From the NCBI GenBank assembly GCA_016800925.1, contig JABCPU010000033.1:124001-188000 (forward strand): a stretch of DNA of 64,000 nucleotides, in the 5' to 3' direction. How positions within the stretch are numbered: the stretch's first letter is position 1; each line of letters begins with the position of its first letter. Below the pieces are notes generated by a model. The model did not search any database, was not told where the DNA came from, and worked only from the letters and a program-made list of their open reading frames with translations. Positions 32,529 to 45,600 of this stretch are shown here, in pieces. The position numbers and the translations under genes were made by a program. Source of the stretch: Suillus spraguei (Eukaryota > Basidiomycota > Agaricomycetes > Boletales > Suillaceae).

Positions 32529-34419
32529 CTATCCGGTTACTCCATGATCCGCTTCAATTCCCAACCTGTCGAGCGCCTGGCGCCCTCTCCAAACCCAGTA
32601 AGACAGCGTCAGCTCATCACTAAACCACATTCCCACACTTTTTGCACCAACACCTAGTACAGCAGCAGGAGCATCCTCAACCGAAATATCAGCGATGGTA
32701 GACTCATCATTCCCGGTCTGGATAACTTCTTTGTCGGCAGTAAGAATGGGTTGTGCGGCAGACGATACTGCTTGTTCCGTGTGTTTTCGCTGTTTTGCTG
32801 CGAGTCTCCGTGCTGCTCGAAGCTCTTTCTTTGTGAGCGGTTGCGGTTCCTGAGAGTCGGTGGGCAGTTGCAGATCCTCGACAATGCCTGCGTCCGAGGC
32901 TGGTAGAGCGAGAATAGATTCTCTTTCAGCCTCAGGAACTGTAACAATATCATAAAGACCGCCGCCTTGGATCCACCCAGCAACACTACTCTGCTTCTTA
33001 ATCTCGTCCAGGATACCAATAACTGCAAGGATAGTGGGGTCATAGGGCTCCGCAGATGATATGTGTGCTCTTTCTGCAGGTAGAATGGGAATAGACTCTG
33101 CATGAGCAGAGGTAGAACCGATTACAGTCGGATCAGATTCTGAGGAGGGTAATAGTATATCTGTGGACTGAGTTTGGTCTGGCACAACTTCATTTATCTT
33201 CTGTTTCCGCTTCCTAGGTTTGGGTACTCGAGTTGCTCTCTCGTGCTGAAATTGCTGAAGGTCTTTTTCCCTAGATGAGGAAGTATACTCAGGTATACAG
33301 ACGTGATTGTATGGCTGGAGACGGGCCTTGTGAGGAGAGTCGTCGAGGAGGAGGGTGGTCATGGCAGAGTGTACAATTGAAGGAGCCAACCCAGCTTGCT
33401 CAGCGGTACAATCCGCTTCTGATGGTACCGCAATCTCTGCCGAGCTGGTACCTAATGGAAGTAATGTCCAGGGCTTCGTAAGATCCTTTGTCGTCAGCGC
33501 CTTTCGGTCTACCAATGATATCAGCAAAACGTAACATTCCAGGCTAATGGCTGAACACTCACGATAGTCCTCCTTGGTGAGTCCCAAACTCTTACGGTCC
33601 CAGACTGCGACAAGCTCGCTTTTGAGATTACCAAAAACCCTGTCGACCATATCCGCCACACTATGGGGTTGTGCAGAAGACCAGACCATGGTATCCAGCC
33701 ATTCTTGAGTTTCGGGGTGCAAACAAATATGCACGAAAGGCGGGTATGTATGGACGCGGCTGTACCGCACGAAGGCGAGGTGCTGAGCTAGTGTGAATGC
33801 CGCCATACCCGTCTTTTGCTCGTGCGCGTGAATGTTGCGATCGAATGAGTAGAGTCCCATTCAAATCTAGTATGAGAAGCTTTCTGGAGGCGCGAGGGTC
33901 GTCAACGATGTGCGATGGCTCGAGTGAGAGTGTCATATATGCTGGATCTGGCTCCGCAGGTGGTGGGGGAGGTGCTGGAGTTGGAGATTTTTTATATGCA
34001 GGAAGGGGGTTCGCGTCAGGTGTTCCTCGACGAAACAAAGGCGAAGCAATATATGGGGTTGGCAAATCAGCTCTTTGAGCACGTGAATGGTAATTTCTCT
34101 GCGGGCTACTGCTTCGTCGGTTGCGCTGTCTTCTGTAAGAACCTTCAGCGTAACAGTAGTCGTTCGCATGTTCATGACTGCGAGTGTAGTTGGACTGGTA
34201 GTTGTTTTGGGCGTGATACTGGCCACTGTTGCGCCAGTAATTATATCCCTGACTTGATTGATTGTCTGCATAGTATCCATTCGAGTGGTAGTCGTATTCG
34301 TGCGGCCGCCCATGCGAGCTGTTATAGCTAGAACCGCCGTATCTGTCAAAGTAGTAGCGATCATCTTGATTTTCATTATAATTCCGTCTTCCGCTGCGCC
34401 ACCCACGATTGTGCGACAT
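32529..34419 (-). CDS. FCP1/SCP-like (NIF) HAD phosphatase domain protein, with one frame slip
   Basis: ATG at 34419-34417 opens an R/Y/S/N-rich low-complexity region of about 130 residues (GYNYWRNSGQYHAQNNY-like). The HAD domain begins at RKLLILDLNGTLLIRS and continues with RPYIPAFRAYLF, TQEWLDTMVWSSAQPHSVADM and VAVWDRKSLGL. Known: the family uses DxDx(T/V), where the second Asp is the general acid; here the motif is DLNGT, so that Asp is Asn and phosphatase activity is doubtful. Near 33717 the frame must change by one extra base to pass from AYLF to PETQEWLD. An intron near 33490-33560 joins KEDY to RKALTTKDL. The tail of about 300 residues has basic KPRKRKQK and KKELRAARRLAAKQRK stretches, possible nuclear signals. 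Ends at 32529. Confidence 0.75.
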
Positions 34420-35629
34420 CAGAGTAGCTTTTCTGACAAGGAAGGGGGTCCGACAAGACGCCCACAAATGCAGAGAGATCAGCTTGACGACGTCAACAGG
34501 GAACACCAGTTTACAATGAGGTTGAGGCTAGTATAAGCTGATCTTTGACCTAATGCTGAACTCCGCCAAAATTTCTGTAATCCCTATATAAATCACACTT
34601 GGGTTAGGGTTAATGTTATTAATACTTACAGCAAGCGAGAGGGAGCCTAATAGAATTCAACAACATACTTACTACTAGGATATGGGCCATGTTTTATAGG
34701 TAGTACGAGTATGAAAGGGAAAATACAATGGAAACAAACAAAGGGCGAATCTTCAATCGATTATTGAGGCTTGAATATTAATTGTAAGGCTGGGTATGAG
34801 TTCGAAGGGGAAAGAGAACTAAACAAGGGAGAGAGAGATAAGAGATGGGTAAGAGGTGATAGCGACAAGGAACAGATCGACGTAGTTAGGATACGAGTAG
34901 GACTAGACTTCCGAGACGAGTGTCAGGACGAGACGTTTCAAGGACTTTCTGAGGTACTTTTTGAGCAGGAAATCTAGGATAGAATTCGCTCCGCTCTCTC
35001 TCGGGAATAAGGGACTGTACATGAGTTACTTATACTGCGAAACGGTAAGGGTCCTCGGGTATGGATAGACCAAACGATTAGACATTCCAGACTCATGGTT
35101 GCCAAGCGCGCCGGCTCGGTCAATTTTCCAGAAAGAAAAGCTTTGCCTTATGTAGCATAGATCTTTCTCTGAAAGGTCTCCCGTGGAGTAACAATGTTTG
35201 AAACAACGTCAAATATATGGTCGGGCTATATAGGAACTCTATTCAAGGGAAACGTGGGCAGGAGCGCTAGCTTGCAAATAAAATGATTGTGTTTTTTGAA
35301 AAAAATCCATTGGTGCCGTAGATCCTACTCAGACATAGCTCATGCATAGGGTACTCCCGCTTTAACTATTGTCTTCGTGGAAGGAAATCACGTTATGTTG
35401 AAGATAAGAAAACCTGGGATTGAGCAAGTAACTACACATACAAAGCAGTCATTTCAACCTCCTGCGTCAAAATGGAATTATTCAGTTCGTCAAAAATGTA
35501 TGTTTATATCATATGGTACACAGATGTCGTATATACATCATGTCACGTCGTCATACTAATAATTACCACTTCGTCGGACTGTAACGCTCCCGTAAGACCA
35601 CCGCTGAAAGATAGAATGAACATAGCGGC
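34420..35629. other. Intergenic region of 1.2 kb
   Basis: No domain-bearing frame on either strand. A purine-rich stretch at 34770-34980 is open for 68 codons but looks compositional. No repeat or RNA recognised. Confidence 0.45.
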
Positions 35630-38600
35630 TTACCCGAAAGTAGAACCTTCTTGTAACGTCAAGAGCGATGTATACTTTCCATCAGCCGTAGCCGTAAAAA
35701 CAGTATTGCCCCACCACGTCTGGACGGTATTCAGTCCAATTGTGCCATTCTTGGGGTATTGGAGGCAGAAGAAAATCAAAATGATTGATATTGCCAAACC
35801 AGAGTCCATGGCAGCCGAAAGGACATCTGATAAAAAGGTCTGTTTCGGCGAAAGGTAACACGTGACCAGGGGGACCTCTTACAATTGTACTTGGCCCACC
35901 AAGAGAAATGTTTACGCCGAATAATATATTGGAAAATGAATCCAACAATTGCCCATGGGACGTAGTTTAGCGCACTGGCTGGGGGAATGTACCCTATGCC
36001 GCTGAAGATGACGGGAAAGCTGCACCCGTGTGGCCTCATGAGAAGTGTTCCTTGGCAGATGAGAAAAGACACACTTGACATAGCGAATGAAGCTATTTGG
36101 CCACTTCAACGAGATCAACCATGCGACGACCGGGCAGAGCGCGCCGATGAGGAAGAAATATACAAGCCCTTTGTACAGAAGCCTTTATGTCCATATAAAC
36201 TTAACGCGCTCAAGAAGTGCATACCATGATAGACCTGGCCTGATGAGAACTGTCTCTGTGGACCAACGACTCCCCAGATAAAGCTGGCGGTTCCGAAGAC
36301 TTCTGTGCTGGGGCAGATGAATCCATCTTTCTGAGAGGTACTGCACATGTCTGGAATATTGGTAAACATCCATGCTTGCACACCGAGCTGTACAGTTCCT
36401 GCGATGGCAGTGGCTACGACTTGACCTGTATGACATTCAGTGAGGTGCACGATGATAAGAATATGGAAACCGTTGACCCCAGAACATGGTCCGCGGAGGA
36501 ATCTTCATGTAGTGACCAAGCTTGAAGTCGTTAGCAAACATGAGAGCTGTAGACTTCCAGTTAGAGACGCGGGTGGATTGATGAAGTAGGAAGGCTAACC
36601 TTGGTACATGGTGATGTATCCCCAGGTCTTGAACTGAGCGGAAAAGTTTTACTTCTCTTCACGATGTCGTAAATATAACGTTCTTACCATCATCATTGCA
36701 ATGGGTCTAATGCGATTTTATTTATTAGGTTGTCAAAGGCACGGCGACCTCGCAACTCACCTGCCAGGAAGGGCATATCCAACGATTAGCTCAGTGATAA
36801 CACTATTGATGTCAGCTTCGTCAGAAGAGCACATTCACCATCAATGATCCTTCACGCACTTCAGTCCAACTTGTTGGTTGGTGATGGCCTGAATCATCCC
36901 GATAGGGATGACGTAAAAGAACGCTGTGGAGGCTGATCAGTCTTTCAATCCTCATGATATTTGACACAAGTGAATTACAGATAGTCAAGGCCAAGACGAA
37001 AGCCCAAACTGGGAACTCGGTGTGCCACAGTTCAATGGCAATTACACCAATTACAAACATGCTCACTACACACTGATCAGTGGGGTGACCGGAGACTTTC
37101 AAAGGTATGACACACGAAAAACGATCATGTACCACCATTCTGGTACCTGTTTGTACCTTGACATGAGCCTGGCATGGATGTCAGGCTGCTCGTGCATCGA
37201 GCGCTTGCTCTGGACCCATATTTGTTTGCGGAAGAACAGGAATGCATGCATGAGTGTTGCTGTGATGGAGGCGAATGACAGGCCGTACGACATAGCGAAA
37301 GTTGTCCTGGATCGGGGTACATAAGGTGCGGTATAAGAAATAGATAATAAAAATAGCGCACGAGAGGAACAGAGGGCTATATTCCTGATATGCTGTCAAG
37401 TTAAGACTGGCATCCGAATTGATGATACGGGTAATATTATATGCGGCGCCAGTGTTGTCGTACGATGTCCTGGAGGAAATCCTAATAGCGGTGAACAATG
37501 TTATCAAGACGCACCGAGGATGCAATAAAATAACACATACGGCATGTACTGGCTGGACCAGGTATTGGTGTAATACAATGCAGGGACAACAATCCCTAGA
37601 TACCTTTCAGCAAAGAAAATGCGCTGCGAAGCAAGAATGCTTACAGAAGAATACAACGAAGCCAGATGCAACGTTTGCCTCGGCCCACCCTATGCAAAAA
37701 ATAATCAGATCCGAGCTGACGGAAAGCCCTTTCTGCTTACATGGTGTGGCTTTATGGAAAGTAGCGAATCATAACTTAAGTCTCTCCTCGACAAAAATTG
37801 TTTGGTGACTTACCAAGTGGACTACCTGGGGTAATAGTTTAAAACACAGTTCATGTATACATTTTAAAAAACTTACCAATGTAAGTAATCTGAGCCCAGT
37901 CGAATGTGACCATGCTCATTCCCATTCCGCTCACATATCCGAACATCTGATTGACCACGATATTGTCTGGTACAATCCAGCATACCCATGAGAAGTAAGA
38001 TAGGGCCTGGAAGAGGTACCCAGGTACAAGGTACCATATGAGGCCACACATCCATGCATACAAAAAGAAGCGTTCACGTGAAATTCCTCCACGGGTACCC
38101 ATACCTGCATATGTCTGGGAATGAAGGGTATTGAAGAGAGCACATGTCACGAGGTTGGCGGGCCATACTGTAGCAAGGTGTGAGTTATCAATTGAGGGTG
38201 GGAAGAAAGCTAGATTCATACTCATTGAGGGAGGTTGTACGAGGAATCGCCGCAAGATACCACCGATTGAAAAACCGATGAGCTGAGTGGACATAACCAC
38301 CATCCATTGATCTACCCCCGCAAGCATGTTGACCGAAAAGGGATCATGGATGACAGTACCCCATTCATGAAGATTTATGTGAGGACGATTAGCAACAAAG
38401 TCCGACAACCAAGAAAATAAAACCACGATGAATACAGGCCGCATATTCCGTGAGTCAAGTCCACAATACGTGCCCAGAAACTCACAAATAAAACTGTACG
38501 TTTGTCCATAATAGACTCGTTGGACCGCGATTATATCTGTCTGAAAGCGACGTCATGTGAGTACTTCCTAGCAAGTTCACAGCTGAGAGGCGTACAGCAT

Positions 38601-39371
38601 AGGCAGCTAAACGCTCTTAGTTAATCATAAAGTTGAAAAAAAGATTGAAGCACGCACCAGGTCCACCTACAGTGGCCATGATAGTAACCAAGACATGCTC
38701 TTTAATTGAAAATGGTCCAGGGTTCATCCTAACACCGAAGATGCGAACATTCGGCACAACCTATTCAGTATAGATGCAGTTCATCATCAATGATTACCAA
38801 AATAACCAAAATATAGATCAAAAAATCAGATCAAAAACATCTCGGACTCGACTGGCTTACCTTTGCCCAAGCACGACCCACAGGGAAACAAAGCAATTGT
38901 GCCGCGATAGCCGAGATGTTCACGGCTGGGTAGCGAAAGAAAAAGAATTGATTCAGGCCTGCAATCAAAATGGCCCATGAGATGCCTATCGATCATGTCG
39001 ATCAGCGTCAAGCATATCTTTCAACAGAGAAGAAAATCAAACATACCTAGAACCCAAGCGCGGAACGAGTTGCAAGGGATAGATGGATCATCCGTGTTAG
39101 CTACAGCACTGCGAACCTCTGGATATGGCGAATCATCCTCTACAGAAATAATAAGGTTGTGCACTATGACTAAAATTTAAAAGTGAGGTTCACCAAGGAC
39201 ACCAATGATAGCACCGTCACGATCAATGTTGGGATCGTCAAAATTAGCGATGGCCTCGAGGGCCTCTGTTATAAACTGAGATAAGCATTGGAAAAGGAGG
39301 TGCCATACTAGCTAACCTTGAACTTTCACATCACTCTTCTCGCTGCCCCGCTCATCTTTAAAGTCAACCAT
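35630..39371 (-). CDS. Oligopeptide transporter (OPT family), copy 2, with micro-exons
   Basis: Start chosen at ATG 39371 ([18 protein letters not shown]), which gives a soluble N-terminus before [15 protein letters not shown] and [18 protein letters not shown]. Family motifs follow: [50 protein letters not shown] and [20 protein letters not shown]. It has about twenty introns, twice as many as its paralogue at 11332. Two consecutive exons of 12 nt (37814-37825) and 9 nt (37741-37749) are required to spell ITYIGSPLATPWWAEANV. With these, I can follow the frame without a break to [10 protein letters not shown], stop at 35632-35630. A GTAAGC after the last codon leaves a further spliced end possible. 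Peptide import at the plasma membrane is expected. Confidence 0.88.
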
Positions 39372-41034
39372 GACCTCAGCTAGTATCAAAACAGCAGTAG
39401 AGAGAGATATCAGGAAGGCGACTTCCACACCCAAGTTAAGATTCAAGCTCGTGACCCTCTTAAAGTGGTTCGGGAGCAGATTCGCATGGGTCTTGAATGA
39501 CAACGGCCTGAATATGAAAAATGTCTCTTGTGATCTGATGATTCTGAGCATTTCCAATCTCAGGCTAACCTGTCAGCCGTGCAGGAATAGCTTGCGCCAC
39601 AACTTGTGGGTCTGTTTGCATGGTACATTCAACCCGATTCAGGAGGCCTATCTCTTATCGCGGTTAAACTAAAGAGAGGAGAAATGCCGAGGAAAAGTTG
39701 TATAAATAACGTGCTGGTCAAACGATGAGTAAATCCATTGTAGAATCTGGAGTTGAATTTACGATGAGCAAAATCAATTTCCGAGCCCACGATAGTGGAA
39801 TTCCAATACGCAGAGAAGGACGTACCATGCTGATCGGAGAACTGATGAGAACCTTGGTATTTGCATATTCTTTGCAAGCATCAAAGGATTTCAAGATCCC
39901 CTTTCCGAATCGGCCAGTCAGACTGTCTCCCACAAGGACATCTATACAGTAGACCAATCTTCTTCGTTTAGTACTGAAAGAAGAAGCGAGAGAGTGGTGC
40001 GAAGAGATCTTGGTGACTTCGGAGAAACGCAAGGTGCTTAATAGCCAGCTGGATCCACAAGAACATCCTTTGCTGCAGTAGTAGTACGTGCGAGAACTCC
40101 AAGTCTGCAAAGCAGTTCCAGCATAGGTCCGTGTACCGTGGAAACATGTACCGAGTTAGTAGATAACAAATTGATAAGGTGAATAAGTCAAATAACAATG
40201 TACGCGCGTAGTGAGTGGACTGATTTGAGTGACTCAAGGATCGGCGGCAGTCTAAATCCGTAACAAACGTTGATTATCTCACGGACCTTGATATAGGCAC
40301 CAACCTCCCAAGTCAAATGATGCAAGCGAGTGAAGGAAGACGATGATTTCGCAGATGAACTTGAAGGTTCAACAGTGAGCTGTAGCCTACGTTGGGTACC
40401 CAGCGCTGAGACGCATCATAATCTCCAGCAACAAATCACCCGTCGCCTTCCACACCATTCACGATATTGATATATCAAAGCGATAACGGAGTATATCATC
40501 ATATGATAATGTTGCCATGTCGTGTGCTGACTGTATCGCCACCAATCTAACTTAGCTCTAAGTCACACATGGTCTCCGGCATTGCTGACCTATATAAATA
40601 TACTCACTTCACAGTGTACCCTTGGAGGGAGTTTTTTAATTGTACTTGACAAGATGTCTTGATGTTGAATCCGACTTGCACAGCCTTTTCGAATCCACTT
40701 TGAAGCTGGGAAGACGATATGTGACAATCCGCGGTTGTTATTTCTAAGACGATATGCCGGAAGCTGTAAGAGTCCTTATCATAATATCAAAGATGGATGT
40801 GATAGTCCAGACACAGCGGGTGTGCATATGGGTCGCCCCACACGGCCGCCGGAAGTCTAGGTCACCTACCAGCGCTAGCATCTTTATCGAATCGAAACCA
40901 CCCACCGATATTGATACCTTTACCGGAAAATTGACACAACTTGAAAGTACTAGTATGATACAGATCTGTCACGATAATGAGCAGTTGTATACCTCTAAAA
41001 TTCCACGAGCCCATAGAACAAACATGCAACGCGC
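39372..41034. other. Intergenic region upstream of OPT copy 2
   Basis: Several open frames of 60-195 codons occur on both strands, but none shows a recognisable domain. The minus-strand frame to 39620 preceding the OPT start could be a longer leader exon. Nothing else can be supported. Confidence 0.4.
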
Positions 41035-41660
41035 CTATCTAGGTCCAGCATTCCGTAGAGCAGCGGGTGCAGTCGGCGGGATGCGTGGAGGGAGAGGATT
41101 TGAGATAGACTTCTTAGCATCGTGGAGGGCTGCCAGCCTGTCAGGAATGACTGTTGGACGTGGCGGCGACAGCAGAGGAGTGATAGCGCTAAGAATAAAA
41201 TTGACAAAGTGGATTTGGCTGTGGGAACCTACTGCGGGAGACAGTACTAGCAGGGTTTCAGTCCCTTTCTGCTGTTTGCTCGGTGGCACTACTACTTCCT
41301 CCTCCAGCTTTCGCTTCGTCCCAGAGGTGCTCTGCACTTGAGAGCCAATTCCCTTGACGAAGTCAAGCAATGTCTTAGAGACACGAGCATTCATTCGAAT
41401 ATCTACGTGTTCTTCGCGCACCACCTCCCACATGCGTCCGAGCTTCTCTGCGAGCGCGCAGTTGCAGCTTATCTTTCTCCACGGAGATCAGAAGACATAT
41501 TGTGGTAAACTCAACGGGCGAGACACGCCAGCCGGATTGTAGGAATATAGAGCATAGATCAGGGTCGCCAACTAGCTGCGAGAAAATGCGGAACGTGTCG
41601 TGGATGCATGAGAGGAAGAGTTCATCCTTTGCGAGGCTTTCGTCGTCACCCACTTTCTTT
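41035..41660 (-). pseudogene. C-terminal fragment of a second DUF262 protein gene
   Basis: The block IHDTFRIFSQLVGDPDL ... VSPVEFTTICLLISVEKDKL aligns with DTFRVFLVLARDQ ... VSPIEFVMIGVLIYLFRDRL of the DUF262 protein at 26865. The block MWEVVREEHVDIRMNARVSK aligns with MRKDVRDEHKDIRANARITK. A one-base frame change separates the two near 41455. The N-terminal half with the catalytic-type motifs is missing; the fragment ends about 20 bp from what looks like a hAT terminus at 41679. So a paralogue was cut by a transposon or captured beside one. Confidence 0.8.
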
Positions 41661-41678
41661 TGCTTTTGGCACGTCGGG

Positions 41679-42445
41679 TAGGGTTGTGCATAGTGCTGCC
41701 GTGGTCCGGTTCAGTCCTGTTCAGTGAGGGGTGAGCAAGAACGACAAACCGAACCTGCGTCCGGTCCAGGGCATATTGTTGAACACAGAACCGGACCAAA
41801 ACATAGATCATATTTGCGAAAATAAGATGTACAGTGAGATTCTATACATCTGGAAGGAGCTCTGACAGTTTAGCCAATGCAGCTACTCCGCTGAAACATG
41901 ACCATACTTGTATGCTGCCTTCAGGAGTTGTAGGGCAGAAAAGGTGAATGGCGCCAGTGAATTACGACGGATGGTAGATGTGATGCCCCCGCTAGAGAAT
42001 GCTTGCTCAGACGGAACTGCGCTCCCCTGAATGGCAAGATAATCGCGCGCAATCCGAGCAAGTGTCGGATACTGCAATGAATGAATCTGACTAGCAATTA
42101 GAACTAGTGTTGAAATAACTGCGAACAACAGACATACCTCCCACCACGCAACAATATCTACAACTTCTTCCAATGGCAGTGTCAAATATGCAGTGAGCTC
42201 ATCACGAGGGCCACGTGCATGGTTGGCATTGGTGTTCTGATGAGCTGCAATTGCCTCACGCATCCATGTATCTCCGTAACGGGTCTCTCGAATTTGTGAA
42301 GCAGCAGCCAGATTGAAACATTGGCCTTGTGATGCCGGAGGCTGATAATAGTCGAACTATATACAAACTCAGCGAAGTCAATAAGTTATGTGTTTTACTA
42401 CTTACCACAGCATCAGGAAAAATACCAAATCATCATAGTCATAGT
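41679..42445 (-). mobile_element. hAT transposon remnant, 3' end with transposase dimerisation domain
   Basis: The minus-strand frames at 42445-41883 encode DDLVFFPDAV, then FDYYQPPASQGQCFNLAAASQ and the hAT C-terminal dimerisation domain: DELTAYLTLPLEEVVDIVAWW, spliced to YPTLARIARDYLAIQGSAVPSEQAFSSGG. The stop at 41883 is followed by about 200 bp containing GGTCCGGTTC-type subterminal repeats. The end at 41679 reads TAGGGTTGTGCA, a plausible hAT terminal repeat. The 5' two thirds of the transposase, with the catalytic core, are missing where the CTACATAG-repeat block begins. Inactive. Confidence 0.8.
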
Positions 42446-42606
42446 GGCAGCTATAGTGCTACATAGGCGGTGTAGTACTATGTAGACAACCAGGCTACTA
42501 TATAGTACTACATACCTGGTGTAGCCGGAACTAGGACTATGTAGAGCAACAGTTGGCGGTAGTAGCAACCTGTAGTCATTGTAGCGCAGTAGCAGTAGTA
42601 GTAGAT
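42445..42606. repeat. Left subterminal repeat cluster (CTACATAG family)
   Basis: Repeated CTACATAG, CTATGTAG and TAGTACTAC words in both orientations over about 160 bp. These are candidate transposase-binding sites and are matched by the cluster at 48604-48795. Confidence 0.7.
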
Positions 42607-45600
42607 CTAGACACTACGAGCGGAAATACAAAAAGTCTCAAGGTCAATAAAAGTATTCAAATAAAAATCATGTGCCATCTCATAGCCGTTCGCACTCGTC
42701 CACACGGGGTCAACAGACGGACCTAACTTTGGAATAAGGTGACACGGACGAACAATTGTATCTAGATGTATCACGGCTGCATTCCGTTGCAGCTGACGAG
42801 TCGAACGTGACACTTGATGCAGGGGGATCTGGCTCCCGAAGCGGCGTGGGCCACTCGACGTAAGCTAGCGGTCCACTCCCAACTTGAAATTGACGAGGCA
42901 AGGTGAATATAACACGAACTTGTGCAACTCGCACACCTACAGTATCCATTTCAGTTGCAAGGCCTTGAATAGTAACCATTGTTTACCTTCGAATGTCTGC
43001 AAATTCGACGTCCTAACACCATCACTTATCAGTGCCATATCAAATCTAGCGGGGGTCCCAGGTTTCCGGCCAGGACCAGGCTGCACTTGAACTTCAGGTG
43101 TTGCTCTAATGTGCAACCGCTTTGGCGAGTCACTGGTGCATGGATCAGGGGGAGTAACTATGACAACTTGTCGATAAACATCAAACCGGTCATGTGGACT
43201 GGGGATGATGTTGTTGCGTGGCACGTGCTCGTGCAGGAAAGATTTGAGGGCAGGGAGAAACATGGTGGCGCCATGTGCGGTGATGAGGTAATCAACAGAC
43301 TGCCGAGGGTGTGCAGGAGTTTTGGTGAGAACATGGACCACTGCATCAATAGGAAGTGATGGACTTGCGTTTGTGGGGGCAGCACTGCGCAATTCTTCAA
43401 TCTCGGCATCCGAGTATGAATCCAAGTCATATCTGTGGTTGGGATCTGTGTGACTGGACGCTGTGGCTGACTGAGAGCGTTCTGACAACCAATCAAGGTA
43501 AGAACTACGCAGGAATACGGCTTCTTGCCATTGAAGCCACAAGACCATTTGCTCCTCATAGTTGCGTTTGTTGCTGGCATGATAGGCGTCTTTGGCGAAA
43601 TTGATATGTAAACATTCGGGAAGCTCAGTGTTGAAACCATCGGTGGAACCAAATAGAGTGATTGACTTAACAAAGTGTGAGATTTGATGGAGTTTAGGAA
43701 TATTAAAGTGATCGCAAACTTCAAGCTCTTGAAGGATGTCCTTGTTGGTGTGAAACACCGCAAGCGCGCTCTCCAGACCATCGAGGGAATCAACAGTGTG
43801 CATTCGAAGTTGTGCGTAATATGAAAAGTCTAGAATGGCTCGCGCAACCACTAAGACTTGACTAGCAAATGAAATCAATGATTGTGTCAGCAGCATGGCT
43901 TACTAAACGTTACCTTGGGACAGCACCAGCGAGCAGACCAACGAAGACGCGTTGCATTTCTTTATGTTCTGTACCCGTCCACTGTCTCATGGTCGAAATA
44001 CCTTTTTTGAAGTACCGAAGTCCAGGGTAATCTGGCATTACTTTGAAGCGTGAGTCCATTTCATCTTCACCAACAATTTCAAGACACCATTTCACTAGAT
44101 GGTCTTTGAAGACACCTTTATGGACCTGGTGGAGGAGGTCAGGCGTGAAGGCAAGAAAGATGTTGGCGTGAGGGAGATTTGCCCAGAATGGGTTGAAGAC
44201 GGCGCGTAACCCATTGTTGTCGAATTGAATTGGATGCTGACCATTCTTCCACTTCTCTAATATATCTTTTGTCACCTCAGGGTCCCGCATCAGCAAAGTC
44301 AACGGATCTCCTTGTTCATCGGCAGTGACCAAACACTTTGGACACCAATTTTCTTTACAACACGCAACAAGACATTGCTCCAGGAAATCGGCTACATAAG
44401 CAGCAAGGATGGGGAAGACTTGATGGATTAACGAGTCCGTGCAGACCATCTCAACACCATTTTGACCGGCAGCAACGAGGGGTTCAAGGAGCAAGGACAT
44501 GCAGTGGTGGAAAAGCCTGTAACCAGCAAGGGAGCGCGCGTCAGAAGTAAAACAATCAAGTTTTCCAGCAGGTAAGTATCCTATAAGGATCGTTGCTCGC
44601 ACTGATGTTTGTCGCCTCTTCTCTTTCGCAATGTTGCCAATGGTTAGGTACACGGGCCATGCCGATTTATCACCTCGAAATTGCAACAGACAAGTTTTGT
44701 CAGAAGCAAGAATTATGGGTGCGATTGTCGCACCTTTTGGCAACAGTTTCTAGACACCATAGGTAAGTACTTATTATTTTCGCTTTTCTGGGTGTACTTA
44801 CTTGCTTGTCGCACCACCAGTCAGCCGTCCACATGTCGTCAATTACTCAGTGAAGTCCTGCTGGGTCTGTGTATGCTCGCGCAGGTGTGTACACCATGTG
44901 ATCACGGAACAATGGATTTCCAATGAGGTCTTTGACGCACTTGACAGGATCTCGCATCTGGACTTCGACTTCTTCATGCAGTGTCTGGCCCTTCTCATCT
45001 GTTTTATTTCCCTAAACCTTAACCTTTTTGCAACTCCAGGCTGCTGTGTGTGGAAGCTTGTCGACTTTCTGGAGGAAAGATCTGTTATTGTGAAAAGAAG
45101 GTTTTGTTTGGTTTTGTGTCTATCACCATGGTGAGTATGAATTCTTCAAATTTCAACATTAAACTTACTATTGGTAATTTCAGAAACTCATCTGTTCGAG
45201 TCTGGCCAAGGTTTTTAACAAGCCATTCGGTGAGTCCCCATTCCTCCCTTGCAAGCTGAAGTTAATTGCCTTGCAGACGCAACAGGCAATGATTGGTACA
45301 TACCCATCATTGAAGGGAGCCCATTTGTCCTTGCCCATACACTCCTTATACTGCTGAAACCTCTCAAAGCTGGTTTGTCCTTCATGCAGTGTTTGGCCAG
45401 CATCAACACATTGTTCAAAATATCGTGCATGGTCCTCGTCTTCAACCTCCTCAATGGTCACCCACTGATGTTTTGGTGCTGCTAGGATGTCTGCATTGGG
45501 ATTGGAAGACTCAGAGCACGAGCGGCGATGGGGGGAATATGAGTCAGCGTGAGAGTCAGTGTTGGTGTCAGCTTGGTTTGATAAATGAGGTGCACCAATG

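Noticed and set aside
34600..34620. Telomere-like GGGTTAGGGTTAA
   Set aside because: Only two units in an internal region; no array.
40754..41341. Plus-strand frame of 195 codons
   Set aside because: It overlaps the complement of the DUF262 fragment and has no family resemblance; treated as a shadow.
42430..42450. CACTA terminus read from CACTATGACTATG on the minus strand
   Set aside because: The motif points out of the element and overlaps hAT coding sequence, so it is probably not the transposon end.
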